NCBI GenBank assembly: GCA_019753175.1
Contig: JAIELK010000030.1
Span: forward strand, 18,526-82,525
Source: Hyphomonadaceae bacterium
GTDB lineage: Bacteria; Pseudomonadota; Alphaproteobacteria; Caulobacterales; Aquidulcibacteraceae
DNA length: 64,000 nucleotides
Direction of reading: 5' to 3'
Shown one piece after another: positions 54,316-63,650 of this stretch. Numbering within the stretch: the first letter of the stretch is position 1; the number at the start of each line of letters is the position of its first letter. The notes below the pieces were generated by a model. The model searched no databases, was not told the DNA's origin, and worked only from the letters and a program-made list of their open reading frames with translations. The position numbers were made by a program, and so were the translations under genes.

Positions 54316-55077
54316 ATGCATCCGGAATTGCCTACATGGCCCGCGGGAGACTGGCTGAACCAGGCTCTGTTTGGGTACTACCCCTACATATGCCTGGCGG
54401 TGTTGGTGTTCGGCTCGATCCTGCGTTTCGACCGCGAGCAATATACCTGGCGCTCGGGTTCCAGTCAGTTGTTACGACGTAAGCAGCTTGTGTGGGGCTC
54501 AAACCTCTTCCATCTCGGCATCCTGTTCTTGCTGCTCGGTCACAGCGTTGGGCTGCTCACGCCGCACGCGATCTACTCGCAATTCATCACGGCGGAGCAG
54601 AAGCAAATGCTGGCGATCGTCGCCGGCAGCATCGCGGGCGCGGTGTGTTTCCTCGGGCTGACGTTGCTGATGCACCGGCGTTTCTTGGATGCGCGTATTC
54701 GGCGCACCAGCACGTTTGGCGACAACGCAATTCTGCTTATCTTGTGGGTGCAACTGTGCCTTGGATTGGCGACGGTGCCATTGTCGCTCGGCCACGGAGA
54801 TGCCTCCGTCATGTTGCGTCTGTCGAGTTGGGCGCAGGGCATTCTGACCTTTAAACCCGGCAGTGCGGACTATGTACAGGGCCTTGACTGGCCATATCAA
54901 GCGCATCTCCTGCTTGGGCTCACCATCTTCTTGATGTTCCCGTTCACGCGGCTCGTGCACATGCTGTCGGCGCCGATCTGGTATCTCGGCCGGCGCGGAT
55001 GGCAATTGGTGCGTACGCGAGCGCCGGAGATGCCGCATCGTAGTGTGAGCGTGCCGCGTCACACGCCCGTGGAGTAA
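54316..55077 (+). CDS. narI: Respiratory nitrate reductase gamma subunit
   Basis: 253 residues with five membrane helices. Heme b histidines are in FHLGILFLLLGHSVG and, in the last helices, YQAHLLLGLTIF and RLVHMLSAP. NarI oxidises the quinol pool and passes electrons to NarH. It lies 11 bases after the barrel gene and four bases before the next one, so the operon continues. Confidence 0.96.
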   Translation: MHPELPTWPAGDWLNQALFGYYPYICLAVLVFGSILRFDREQYTWRSGSSQLLRRKQLVWGSNLFHLGILFLLLGHSVGLLTPHAIYSQFITAEQKQMLAIVAGSIAGAVCFLGLTLLMHRRFLDARIRRTSTFGDNAILLILWVQLCLGLATVPLSLGHGDASVMLRLSSWAQGILTFKPGSADYVQGLDWPYQAHLLLGLTIFLMFPFTRLVHMLSAPIWYLGRRGWQLVRTRAPEMPHRSVSVPRHTPVE

Positions 55078-55081
55078 GCAG

Positions 55082-55663
55082 GTGACAACGATCATCGACA
55101 CGCTGGCCGCGCGCAATGCGAAGCGACATCCAATCCTCGAAGAAGCGGCGGGGTGCGGGGGCTCGTGTTCGACGCCGCCGGCAGCGGTAGCAAAGCTTGC
55201 GCTAGATGCGTCACCGGTGAGTGTCGATGGAGTGTTGATTGAAGAGGCGGACATCGCGCGCGAAGTTCAGCACCACGAGGGTGTGACAATCGAGGAAGCA
55301 AGGGCGGCGGCGGCGCGTGCTCTGGTCATCCGCCATCTCTTGCTCGCGCGCGCCTCGGAGATCGGTCTCGCGCCCGCGCCGGAAGCTGACGCGCTTGGGC
55401 GCTGGGAGAGCGATGAGGAGGCGTTGATCCGTCATGTGCTTGAAGCCGAGGCTGCGCCGCGCGCGCCAACTGAGGCGGAGTGTCGGCGCGTTTACGAGAA
55501 CCACCGCAGCGCGCTTCCGGATGCTTATGAAAAAGCCGCCCCGGTCATCCGCGACCGCCTTATGGCGCGTGCGTGGATGGCGGCGTCTGCGAAATACGTG
55601 GCCGAGCTTGTGCGTGGCGCACGCATCGAAGGGCTGAATGTGCTGGAAGGAGGCGGACCATGA
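55082..55663 (+). CDS. PPIase-like Nar protein lacking the parvulin domain
   Basis: 193 residues from GTG 55082. The N-terminal SurA/NifM-like helical part (DEEALIRHVLEAEA and the PTEAECRRVYENHRSAL segment) runs directly into the usual C-terminal helix (AASAKYVAELVRGARIEGL). The roughly 100-residue PpiC catalytic domain that normally lies between them is absent. A GCGGSC cysteine-rich stretch is at about 24-29. NarI-linked PPIases normally have about 290 residues. The frame is open through the junction, so it is probably a real short protein. Confidence 0.8.
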   Translation: MTTIIDTLAARNAKRHPILEEAAGCGGSCSTPPAAVAKLALDASPVSVDGVLIEEADIAREVQHHEGVTIEEARAAAARALVIRHLLLARASEIGLAPAPEADALGRWESDEEALIRHVLEAEAAPRAPTEAECRRVYENHRSALPDAYEKAAPVIRDRLMARAWMAASAKYVAELVRGARIEGLNVLEGGGP

Positions 55664-56229
55664 ACGTTGAGGTGCATGTCGGCCAACCCTTGCCCTACAA
55701 TCCCGGCCCAATCGAACGATCGCCACCCGCTTTGCTCAAGGAACCGCTCGAGTTTCTATTCGCTGAGCATTACCGGCATCGGCACATGTGCAAGGTCCTG
55801 GAGTATTTGTCGATCGCTTCTGGGTTCGAAGCGGGTCTCATCGCGAGCACGGATGATTTCATACGCTATGATCTCGCCCTCCACGTAATTGATGAGGAGG
55901 AGGATTTGTTTCCACTGCTACGTCGGCGATGCTCTGAAGAAGACGATATCGAAGACGTGCTTGGGCGACTGTCAGCGGATCACGCGTTGGATCAAGCGCT
56001 CGCGAAGACGGTACGCACGCTGTTCGCGCAGTCGCTGGAGGCACGCGTGGCCCCATCGGCGGTAGCGGGTGGGCCGCAAGCATTGCTGCAATTGGCGCGG
56101 CAGGAGAAGAGCCATATGGCGCTCGAAAATGCGGTTGTTATGCCGTTGGCGCGAAGGCGTCTGACGTCCGACGATCTTGAAGCGCTGAGTCTACGCCTCG
56201 CCGCACGGCGCGGCGTGACCATGGCCTAA
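55660..56229 (+). CDS. Hemerythrin-domain protein
   Basis: 189 residues from ATG 55660, overlapping the preceding stop by ATGA. Four-helix iron-binding features are seen: EHYRHRHMCK, HVIDEEEDLFPLL, DHALDQAL and EKSHMALENAVVMPLA, giving His/Glu/Asp ligands. Such proteins bind O2 or NO, or repair iron centres. In a Nar operon it may protect against NO or sense oxygen, by inference. Confidence 0.9.
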   Translation: MNVEVHVGQPLPYNPGPIERSPPALLKEPLEFLFAEHYRHRHMCKVLEYLSIASGFEAGLIASTDDFIRYDLALHVIDEEEDLFPLLRRRCSEEDDIEDVLGRLSADHALDQALAKTVRTLFAQSLEARVAPSAVAGGPQALLQLARQEKSHMALENAVVMPLARRRLTSDDLEALSLRLAARRGVTMA

Positions 56230-56233
56230 GGCG

Positions 56234-56896
56234 ATGGCGATCGGCGATTTGCTCAAGCGAAACGCCCATTGGGCCGCGACCAAGGCCCGCGTCGATCCGG
56301 AGTATTTCCGCCGCCTCTCGGTGCAGCAGGCGCCGGACTATCTCTGGATCGGTTGTTCGGACGCGCGCGTGCCGGCGAACGAGCTGGTGAGCCTCGACCC
56401 TGGCGAATTGTTCGTCCATCGCAACGTTGCCAACCTCGCGCCGCCGCAGGATGCGAACTTCCTTTCCGTCTTGCAGTTCGCCGTGGAGGTATTGAAGGTC
56501 AAGCATGTCATCGTGTGCGGACACTATGGATGCGGCGGCGTGCGCGCGGCGCTATCGAGCAAACGTCTCGGTCTGATCGACCATTGGCTATCCCCGATAC
56601 GCTGCATCTATGAGAAAGACGCCGACCACTTCGATCGGATCGTAGATTTCGATGCGCGCGTCAACGCGGTCTGCGAGCAGAACGTGCTGGCGCAGGTGCG
56701 GGCTGTTGCGAGCAATCCGTTTGTGCAGGACGCGTGGACACGAGGGCAACAGCTCTCGGTGCATGGCTGGATCTATTCCATCAAGGATGGGCTCATCCGC
56801 GACATGGAGACAAGTGTCACGAGCCGTAAAGAGGCGGCGCGCCTGCGGATTGCGAGCGTTGAGCGCCAGAACCGACCGCGAGGCGGCGATGGGTGA
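56234..56896 (+). CDS. Beta-carbonic anhydrase
   Basis: 220 residues. The zinc site is CSDARVPANEL (Cys and Asp-Arg dyad) and VCGHYGCGGVRAAL (His and Cys). It interconverts CO2 and bicarbonate in the cytoplasm. It lies four bases after the hemerythrin gene. E. coli Can-type length. Its stop is overlapped by the mobA start. Confidence 0.95.
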   Translation: MAIGDLLKRNAHWAATKARVDPEYFRRLSVQQAPDYLWIGCSDARVPANELVSLDPGELFVHRNVANLAPPQDANFLSVLQFAVEVLKVKHVIVCGHYGCGGVRAALSSKRLGLIDHWLSPIRCIYEKDADHFDRIVDFDARVNAVCEQNVLAQVRAVASNPFVQDAWTRGQQLSVHGWIYSIKDGLIRDMETSVTSRKEAARLRIASVERQNRPRGGDG

Positions 56897-57563
56897 GTGT
56901 GGAGAGGCGGCTTCTTCGCCGTGTGGCGCAACCGAGCTCGACTGGGGCTTTGAGATGAAGCCCGCTTTGGGCGTCCTCGTGCTTGCTGGCGGGCGGGGCG
57001 CGCGGATCGGAGGCGGCAAACCAGAGCGTACGCTCGCGGGATATCGCCTCATCGATCACGTGCTCCACTTCGCTCGCCGAAGCTGCGGGGTCGTCGCATT
57101 GGGGCTCCACGCCCCGGATCAGGTCGATGCGCCCGCAGACCTGCATGTTGTGCTAGATCGATCCGGTATCGAAGGACCTCTTGCGAGCCTTGCCGCCGGG
57201 CTCACGTGGGCAAAGCGATCCGCAGCAGACTATCTGCTGACGCTTCCATGCGATGCACCATTTTTGCCGCACGATCTCGGGGCAAGGCTTAGGATGCGAC
57301 TAGCGACAAGCCTCGCCGCCGCCGCGTTGCCGACAAGTCATGGGCGGATGCACCCATCGTGTGGGTTGTGGCGCGCGGATGCAGTCGAGAAGATTGCAGA
57401 CTATCTGTCGAGCGGGAGGCGATCTTTGATCGGTTTCGCCGAGCACGTCGGCTACGCGGTCGAGGATTGGGGCGCGCCGGCGCGCGACCCGTTCTTCAAC
57501 ATTAACACCCCCGACGATCTCGCCCAGGCCGAAGCGTGGCTCGCTCAGCCGCACTTCGAGTAG
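56889..57563 (+). CDS. mobA: Molybdenum cofactor guanylyltransferase
   Basis: 224 residues from ATG 56889, behind GAGG; the alternative ATG 56955 starts right at KPALGVLVLAGGRGARIGGG. The nucleotide-binding LAGGRGARIGGGK and the LTLPCDAPFLP motif are seen, and NINTPDDLAQAE at the end. It links GMP to Mo-molybdopterin to make the MGD cofactor of NarG. The 3' end overlaps the convergent nrdJ by 19 bases. Confidence 0.88.
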   Translation: MGECGEAASSPCGATELDWGFEMKPALGVLVLAGGRGARIGGGKPERTLAGYRLIDHVLHFARRSCGVVALGLHAPDQVDAPADLHVVLDRSGIEGPLASLAAGLTWAKRSAADYLLTLPCDAPFLPHDLGARLRMRLATSLAAAALPTSHGRMHPSCGLWRADAVEKIADYLSSGRRSLIGFAEHVGYAVEDWGAPARDPFFNINTPDDLAQAEAWLAQPHFE

Positions 57564-59761
57564 CCGCACTCAAAGCAGGTATCGCAGCCTTCCTTGCGTA
57601 CGAGGCCGGGCGCGCCGCATTTGGGGCAGGCTTGCCGCGCGCGCGGCGCCACGGCTACAGCGGTAAACTCGGATTGAACAGCGTTCGCATCCAGGTGTTG
57701 CTGCACGATATCGCCGACGGCGGCGAGCACGCTCGGGACGTAGCGTCCGCCCATCCAGGCGCCGCCGCGCGGGTCGAACACGGCTTTGAGCTCCTCCGCC
57801 ACGAAGCGTACGTCGCCGCCGCGCCGAAACACCGCCGACATCATGCGAGTTAATGCGAGGCTCCACGCATAATGCTCCATGTTTTTGGAGTTGAGGAAGA
57901 TCTCGAAGGGCCGCGCGCCGTCGCTCTCCTCAACATCGTTGATGGTGACATAGAGGGCGTGTTCAGTGTCAGGCCATTTGATCTTGTAGGTAGCGCCGCC
58001 GAGCTTGGCAGGTCGCTTTGGCAAAGTGGTTTCGCCGACCCTGGAGGCATCTGTCTCTCGCGGCGGCGCATCAGCCGATAGAATTGAACCTGTGATGGGG
58101 TTTGGCCGGTATGTCGTGCAACCCTTGCAACCGAGTTCATAGGCTTGGACATAGATTTCGGCAAAGGCCTCGAAGGCAATGTCCTCCGGGCAGTTGACTG
58201 TCTTGGAAATGGCGCTGTCGATGAAGCGCTGCGCCGCCGACTGCATCCTGAGGTGATCGACCGGCGCCAGCGTCTGTGCGCTGACGAAGGTGTGCGCGGG
58301 TGGTGCGGTTTCGCCGCGCAAGCGCCGCCACTGCGCCATGGCGTAATCTTCGACGGCTTCATCGCGCGTGCTGCCATCCGCCTGGCGTACCTTGCGCGTG
58401 TAACTGAAGGCGAACACTGGCTCGACGCCTGAGGAGACATTCCCGGCGATGAGCGAGGTTGTGCCGGTTGGCGCGATGGTGGTCAGGCAGGCATTACGAA
58501 GACCGTTTTCGGCGATGAGTTCGCGTGTCTCATCATCAAGTGTCTGGAGATTGGGGCGATCGAGCATCGACCGGTCCCAAAGGGGAAAGGCGCCTTTCTC
58601 TGCCGCGAGACGCGCCGAGGCGCGGTAGGCAGTGCGCTTAATCACGCCAAGCCACCTTTCGATGAGCGCAACGGCTTCTTCCGCTCCGTATCGCGCGTCG
58701 CAAAGGATCAGTGCGTCTGCCAAGCCGGTCACGCCGAGCCCGATGCGGCGTTTGGCCTTCGCCTCGCCTTCCTGTTGGGGCAGGGGGTAGTTGGAGATGT
58801 CAATCACATTGTCGAGCATGCGTATGGCGGTCGTCGTAAGTGTTTCGAGCTTTTGCTCGTCAATGGCGGCGGCAGCTTCGAAGGGGCGTTCGACCAAGCG
58901 TGCCAGGTTGATCGCGCCCAGCAGGCAGGCGCCGTAGGGCGGAAGCGGCTGTTCCCCGCACGGATTGGTGGCGGCGATGGCCTCCATGCCAGCGAGATTG
59001 TTGAGTGCGTTGACGCGATCGATGAAGATGACGCCTGGCTCGGCGCCGTCATAGGTCGCGCGCATGAGACGCGCCCAGAGGTCGCGTGCGGCAACGGTAC
59101 GGTAGACGACATCGTCGAAACACAACGGCCAGTCCGCGCCGCGTTCAAGCGCGGTCATGAAGGCATCGGTCACCAGAACTGAAAGGTTGAAGTTGCGGAC
59201 CCGCGCCGCGTCGCGTTTTGCGTCGATAAAGTCCTCGATGTCCGGATGGTCGATGCGCAAACACCCCATCATGGCGCCGCGCCGCGACCCCGCGCTCATG
59301 ACCGTGCGGCACATGGCGTCCCATGCGTCCATGAAGGAGAGCGGCCCAGACGCCTCGGCGCCGACGCCGCGCACGGGCGCGCCCTTGGGGCGGATGGTAG
59401 AGAAATCCATGCCCACGCCGCCGCCTTGCTGCATCGTCATCGCCGCTTCGCGCAGATGGATGAAAATGCCTCCGAGCGTGTCGGGGATGGCGCCCATGAC
59501 GAAGCAATTGAAGAGCGTGACCCGCCGCCCGGTGCCGGCGCCAGCCAGAATTCGGCCTGCGGGAATGAATCTGAAGTCGGCCAGCGCATCCAAGAATTGA
59601 GCACGCATGCATGAGCGATTCTCCGGGCGCTCAGCTTCGGCGAGTGCGGCCGCCACGCGTGCCCATGTGGCCTCAACGTCTGGCTCCGGCTCGCCTTGGG
59701 GTGGGGCGAACCGATACTTGGCGGTCCAGATTTCCGATGCGATGGCGGCGTCGAAAGCCAT
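57545..59761 (-). CDS. nrdJ: Adenosylcobalamin-dependent (class II) ribonucleotide reductase
   Basis: 738 residues from ATG 59761, with AAGGGG upstream; GTG 59812 is also open. Motifs: NCFVMGAIPDTLGGI (first catalytic Cys region), NPCGEQPLPPYGACLLGAIN (radical/redox cysteine loop), APTGTTSLIAGNVSSGVEPV, and a C-terminal zinc-ribbon-like CPKCGAPGLV with the CFECGYSKCG tail. It makes dNTPs without oxygen, using vitamin B12, and so suits anaerobic nitrate respiration. It is divergent from moaD with a shared upstream region. Confidence 0.95.
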   Translation of the reverse strand: MAFDAAIASEIWTAKYRFAPPQGEPEPDVEATWARVAAALAEAERPENRSCMRAQFLDALADFRFIPAGRILAGAGTGRRVTLFNCFVMGAIPDTLGGIFIHLREAAMTMQQGGGVGMDFSTIRPKGAPVRGVGAEASGPLSFMDAWDAMCRTVMSAGSRRGAMMGCLRIDHPDIEDFIDAKRDAARVRNFNLSVLVTDAFMTALERGADWPLCFDDVVYRTVAARDLWARLMRATYDGAEPGVIFIDRVNALNNLAGMEAIAATNPCGEQPLPPYGACLLGAINLARLVERPFEAAAAIDEQKLETLTTTAIRMLDNVIDISNYPLPQQEGEAKAKRRIGLGVTGLADALILCDARYGAEEAVALIERWLGVIKRTAYRASARLAAEKGAFPLWDRSMLDRPNLQTLDDETRELIAENGLRNACLTTIAPTGTTSLIAGNVSSGVEPVFAFSYTRKVRQADGSTRDEAVEDYAMAQWRRLRGETAPPAHTFVSAQTLAPVDHLRMQSAAQRFIDSAISKTVNCPEDIAFEAFAEIYVQAYELGCKGCTTYRPNPITGSILSADAPPRETDASRVGETTLPKRPAKLGGATYKIKWPDTEHALYVTINDVEESDGARPFEIFLNSKNMEHYAWSLALTRMMSAVFRRGGDVRFVAEELKAVFDPRGGAWMGGRYVPSVLAAVGDIVQQHLDANAVQSEFTAVAVAPRARQACPKCGAPGLVRKEGCDTCFECGYSKCG

Positions 59762-59887
59762 GGGCGTTGTCCCCTTAATGTGGCGCGCCCAAACGACGGC
59801 CAGCTTCGACACGTCAAGGAGAACTGCTTCGCGCGATTCTGGAATGATCGGCGCCAGCGCCGGGCTTGGGCGCGCTCAATAGGCGGC

Positions 59888-59901
59888 TTCAAATCCATCA
59901 A
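59888..59901. promoter_or_regulatory. Weak FNR-like box between nrdJ and moaD
   Basis: TTCAA-ATCC-ATCAA, eight of ten consensus bases, 49 bases before moaD and 127 before nrdJ. One half-site is perfect, the other is poor. Confidence 0.3.
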
Positions 59902-59949
59902 ACGGCTTTGGCGCCTGTCGCACTAGACTTGGCCATATTGGAGGCTGTC

Positions 59950-60204
59950 TTGGCCAAGGTGCTGTTCTTTGGGCGGTTGCGGGACCGTGCGGGCTTGGGT
60001 GAGCGCGAGGTGGCGCTGTCGGAGGTTGTCGCTCTCGCTGTGTTTCGCCACTTGGCGTCGGCTGGGGATGATGACTTGGAAGCTGCGCTTGCCGCGCCGT
60101 CAGTGCGGATCGCGATCAACGCCACATTGGCGCCAAGCGACGCCGCATGCAGCGTATGGCCCAGCGATGAGGTGGCGTTCATGCCGCCGTTTTCGGGGGG
60201 TTGA
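59950..60204 (+). CDS. moaD: Molybdopterin synthase small subunit
   Basis: 84 residues from TTG 59950, preceded by GGAGG. The ubiquitin-like fold begins KVLFFGRLRDRAG and the C-terminus is PPFSGG, with the double glycine that carries the thiocarboxylate sulfur. It starts the moaD-tauE-moaE-moaB-moaC-moeA transcript. Confidence 0.9.
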   Translation: MAKVLFFGRLRDRAGLGEREVALSEVVALAVFRHLASAGDDDLEAALAAPSVRIAINATLAPSDAACSVWPSDEVAFMPPFSGG

Positions 60205-60211
60205 GGTTGCC

Positions 60212-60955
60212 ATGCCGCTCGACGCCGATATGATCGTTTTGCTTTCGTTCGCGGTGTTCGCGGCGGCGGCGATCTACTCGTCTGTTGGGCATGGCGGCGC
60301 ATCGGCCTATATCGCGCTGATGGCGCTCGCGGGGCTGGCGCCGGAAGAGATTCGCCCAGCGGCGCTGGTTTTGAACATCGTGGTCGCCGGTCTTGGCGCA
60401 CTTCGCTTCATCCGTGCGGGACGCTTTGACGCGAGGGCTTTCTGGCCGTTCGCGGTGACTGCGATCCCCGCTGCTTATCTCACTGGCGGCATTGATGTGC
60501 CTGAAGCGATCTATCGGCCGCTGCTTGCCGGCGCGCTCGGTGCGGCTGCGCTGCGCTATCTCATCTGGCCGCAAATCGACGTCGTGAAGTCAGTCCACGC
60601 GCCTGGCCTCGCTGTAGCCCTGCCGAGCGGCGCGGTGCTTGGCGCGCTGGCGGGACTCACTGGGATTGGCGGCGGCGTCTATCTCTCGCCGCTGCTGGTG
60701 TTTGCGGGATGGGCTGATGCACAGAAGGCCACTGGGATCGCCGCGTGCTTTATCGTTGTGAACTCACTGGCGGGGTTGGCGGGACGAATGTCGTCGCTAT
60801 CCGCCCTGCCGAGCTTTCTCCCCTGGCTCGCGATCGCCGCCATGTTCGGTGCGATGATCGGCACGACGCTGAGCCTGAGGCACTTGAGTAAACGGGGCGT
60901 ACTCCGCGTCTTGGGCGCCGTGCTTGGGCTCGCGGCGGCGGCGTTGGTGACGTGA
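60212..60955 (+). CDS. TauE/SafE family anion permease
   Basis: 247 residues from ATG 60212. About 8 membrane helices with the family's two repeats: VGHGGASAYIALMALAG and GIGGGVYLSPLLVFAG. These proteins move sulfite, sulfonates or similar anions. It sits between moaD and moaE and overlaps the latter by one base (TGATG). Its substrate could be molybdate or sulfur related, but this is only a guess from context. Confidence 0.9.
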   Translation: MPLDADMIVLLSFAVFAAAAIYSSVGHGGASAYIALMALAGLAPEEIRPAALVLNIVVAGLGALRFIRAGRFDARAFWPFAVTAIPAAYLTGGIDVPEAIYRPLLAGALGAAALRYLIWPQIDVVKSVHAPGLAVALPSGAVLGALAGLTGIGGGVYLSPLLVFAGWADAQKATGIAACFIVVNSLAGLAGRMSSLSALPSFLPWLAIAAMFGAMIGTTLSLRHLSKRGVLRVLGAVLGLAAAALVT

Positions 60956-61419
60956 TGCGCGTGGAGATCGTCACCAAGTGCTTCTCGCCAGAGCTCGAAC
61001 TGGCGACGTTCTCTCGCAACAGCGCGGTCGGCGCCGTGGCGAGTTTTACCGGCTATTGCCGTGATGAAGGCGGGGTAGTGGAGCGGCTTGAGCTTGAACA
61101 TTATCCAGGCTTCACCGAAGCGCAGATTGATCATCTCGCGGCGTCAGTCGTTGCAAGGCATTCTTTGATCGATGCGCTCGTTATCCACCGCGTCGGCGCC
61201 ATACCAGCTGGCGAGCCCATCGTTCTGGTCGCGGCGTCAAGCGCGCATCGAGCCGCGGCGCTGGCGGCGATCAATGAGCTGATGGATTATTTGAAGTCCG
61301 AAGCGCCGATCTGGAAAAAGGAGATCGGTGCGCACGGCGACGTTTGGGTCGAGCCAACTGTACGGGATTATCGAGCCGCCGCCTGCTGGCGGCGCGTGCA
61401 AGAGGAAGAATCTGTATGA
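60955..61419 (+). CDS. moaE: Molybdopterin synthase large subunit
   Basis: 154 residues. The characteristic features are GAVASFTGYCRDE, IHRVGAIPAGEPIVLVA and the catalytic lysine in EAPIWKKE. It inserts the dithiolene sulfurs into precursor Z with MoaD. Its start overlaps the TauE stop and its own stop overlaps moaB by ATGA. Confidence 0.95.
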   Translation: MRVEIVTKCFSPELELATFSRNSAVGAVASFTGYCRDEGGVVERLELEHYPGFTEAQIDHLAASVVARHSLIDALVIHRVGAIPAGEPIVLVAASSAHRAAALAAINELMDYLKSEAPIWKKEIGAHGDVWVEPTVRDYRAAACWRRVQEEESV

Positions 61420-61994
61420 GCCCAGATGCTGTGATGCTCGCGCCCGGCGGCGAACTGCGCGAGGAGCTTCCGTTCAAGCCCGTTCGCATTGCGGTCATAA
61501 CCGTATCGGATACCCGTACGCTTGAGACGGATACGTCGGGAGCGCTGCTGGCAAAGCGCCTTCAGGCCGATGGCCACACGCTCGCCGATCGCAAGATCGT
61601 AGAGGACGATGTCGGAGAGATTAGAGCGGCGGTGACTCGCTTGGTTCAAGGTGGTGGTGTTGATGTGATCCTCACCACCGGCGGCACTGGCCTCACCGGA
61701 CGCGATGTAACGCCCGAAGCCATTGAACCGCTGTTTGACAAGCGCATCGAGGGCTTCTCCACAATCTTTCATCTGGTGAGCTATGAGACGGTGGGTCTGT
61801 CAACACTGCAGTCGCGCGCGCTGGCCGGGCTCATCAAAGGCGTGATCGTGTTCTGCATGCCGGGATCAAACGGCGCTTGCAAGGACGCTTGGGACAAGAT
61901 CATACGCTGGCAACTTGATAGCCGCCATATGCCCTGCAACATGGTGGAGCTTATGCCGCGCTTTAATGAGCACATGGTCCATGACTGCGCCTAA
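61416..61994 (+). CDS. moaB: Molybdopterin adenylyltransferase (MoaB/MogA type)
   Basis: 192 residues from ATG 61416. Motifs: [35 protein letters not shown] and [15 protein letters not shown]. This binds molybdopterin and adenylates it before molybdate insertion. It overlaps both moaE and moaC. Confidence 0.93.
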   Translation: MSPDAVMLAPGGELREELPFKPVRIAVITVSDTRTLETDTSGALLAKRLQADGHTLADRKIVEDDVGEIRAAVTRLVQGGGVDVILTTGGTGLTGRDVTPEAIEPLFDKRIEGFSTIFHLVSYETVGLSTLQSRALAGLIKGVIVFCMPGSNGACKDAWDKIIRWQLDSRHMPCNMVELMPRFNEHMVHDCA

Positions 61995-62469
61995 CGATCT
62001 CACGCATCTCGATGCGCAAGGGCGCGCGCGCATGGTCGAGGTCGACGGCAAGCCCAGCACCGCGCGCGAAGCGCTCGCGGAAGCGCGCGTCGTCATGGCG
62101 GCGGAAACGCTGCGCGCGGCGCTCGCGGGCGACTCGAGAAAGGGAGATGTTCGCGCGGTTGCGGAGATTGCTGGAATCATGGCGGGCAAGCGCACGAGCG
62201 AGCTTATTCCATTATGTCACTCGATCGCATTGTCTAGCCTGATCGTGGATGTGAGCCCCGATGACAGCTTGCCCGGCTATTGCGTCACCGCGCGCGCGCG
62301 AACGATCGGCCAAACTGGCGTCGAGATGGAGGCGCTGACGGCGGCGAGCGTCGCTGCGCTGACGATCTACGATATGCTCAAAGCGCGCGATCGCGGCATG
62401 CGCATTGAAGGCGTGCGGCTTCTGGAGAAGAGCGGCGGCGCATCGGGCGACTACAAGGCGGCGCCATGA
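61981..62469 (+). CDS. moaC: Cyclic pyranopterin monophosphate synthase
   Basis: 162 residues from ATG 61981. [19 protein letters not shown] and [20 protein letters not shown] are the conserved MoaC segments, with the KSGGASGDY tail. It works after MoaA to make the tricyclic precursor. The start overlaps moaB by 14 bases. Confidence 0.95.
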   Translation: MTAPNDLTHLDAQGRARMVEVDGKPSTAREALAEARVVMAAETLRAALAGDSRKGDVRAVAEIAGIMAGKRTSELIPLCHSIALSSLIVDVSPDDSLPGYCVTARARTIGQTGVEMEALTAASVAALTIYDMLKARDRGMRIEGVRLLEKSGGASGDYKAAP

Positions 62470-63650
62470 CGAGCGTTGCCGAGGCGCGCGCGCTGATGCT
62501 GGGTGCAATTGAAACGGTCGGAAGCGAGATCGTGCCGCTGGCGCAAGCGCGCCGTCGCACGCTGGCCGCGCCGGTCATAGCCAAGCGCGCGCAGCCGCCG
62601 TTTGCGGCGTCCGCTATGGACGGGTACGCGTTGCGCGCGGCTGACACGCCGGGCACGTTGCGCATTGTGGGCGAATCCGCGGCCGGTCACGCATTTAAGC
62701 GTGCGCTGCAAACGGGCGAAGCTGTGCGCATCTCGACTGGCGCGCCGCTGCCGGAGGGGGCCGACGCCGTGCTCATTCAGGAGGACGCGCGGGTTGAGGG
62801 TGATCGTCTGCAAGCGGGGCAGGTCTTGGCGGGCCGCCACGTCCGCGCGGCGGGCATCGACTTTCCGGCTAGCGCCGCAGTGCTGACAACCGGACGGCGG
62901 CTCGATCCCATCGCAATGGCGCTGACCGCCGCGAGCGGCGCGGCAAATGTAGATGTGTGGCGGCGTCCCCGCATCACAGTACTGTGCGGCGGGGATGAGA
63001 TCGTCGCGCCCGACGCCTCCCCAAGGTCAGATCAGATATTTGAGTCTTGCTCTTATGCGATCGCCGCGTTCGCGGAGGAGTGGGGGGCGCGAGCTTTCCG
63101 GCCCGGTCCATTACCCGACGACCCCGATGCAATCGAGTGCGCGGCGAGCGACGCGCTCCGCTCGTCTGACCTCGTGGTGTTTGTCGGATCGGCGTCGTTT
63201 GGGCCGCACGATCACGCCAAGTCTTCTTTTGAGCGATGTGGTGCAAAGCTTCTTGTGAGGAAGATCGACATGCGCCCCGGCAAACCAACATGGTTTGCAA
63301 CATCGCCTCATGCGCCAGTGCTCGGACTGCCGGGCAATCCCGCCTCGGCGATTGTCGCCGCGATGTTGTTCTTGAGGCCGGTCGTTGAACGCATGCTCGG
63401 CCGCAGCGGAGAGATTTCCCTATCGCATGCCCGCCTCGCCGCCGCATTGCCTGCGAACGGCGAGCGAGAGGCCTATCTCCGCGCGCGGACCTGGGAGGTG
63501 AATGGCGAGATGTGGATCGAGGCGTGCGCAGATCAGGATTCATCGCTTCTATCCGTGTTTGCGAGCGCGAACGCCTTGCTTGTGAGGCCCGCAGAGGCGG
63601 GGACGCTTGATGTCGGCGCGCTAGTGGAATTTCTGCTTCTTCAGGGATAG
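62466..63650 (+). CDS. moeA: Molybdopterin molybdenumtransferase
   Basis: 394 residues. Seen: [30 protein letters not shown], a MoCF domain near residues 160-300 with VLCGGDEIV, and [13 protein letters not shown] near 285. MoeA inserts molybdate into adenylated molybdopterin. It overlaps moaC by ATGA and is the last gene of the cofactor transcript. Confidence 0.95.
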   Translation: MTSVAEARALMLGAIETVGSEIVPLAQARRRTLAAPVIAKRAQPPFAASAMDGYALRAADTPGTLRIVGESAAGHAFKRALQTGEAVRISTGAPLPEGADAVLIQEDARVEGDRLQAGQVLAGRHVRAAGIDFPASAAVLTTGRRLDPIAMALTAASGAANVDVWRRPRITVLCGGDEIVAPDASPRSDQIFESCSYAIAAFAEEWGARAFRPGPLPDDPDAIECAASDALRSSDLVVFVGSASFGPHDHAKSSFERCGAKLLVRKIDMRPGKPTWFATSPHAPVLGLPGNPASAIVAAMLFLRPVVERMLGRSGEISLSHARLAAALPANGEREAYLRARTWEVNGEMWIEACADQDSSLLSVFASANALLVRPAEAGTLDVGALVEFLLLQG

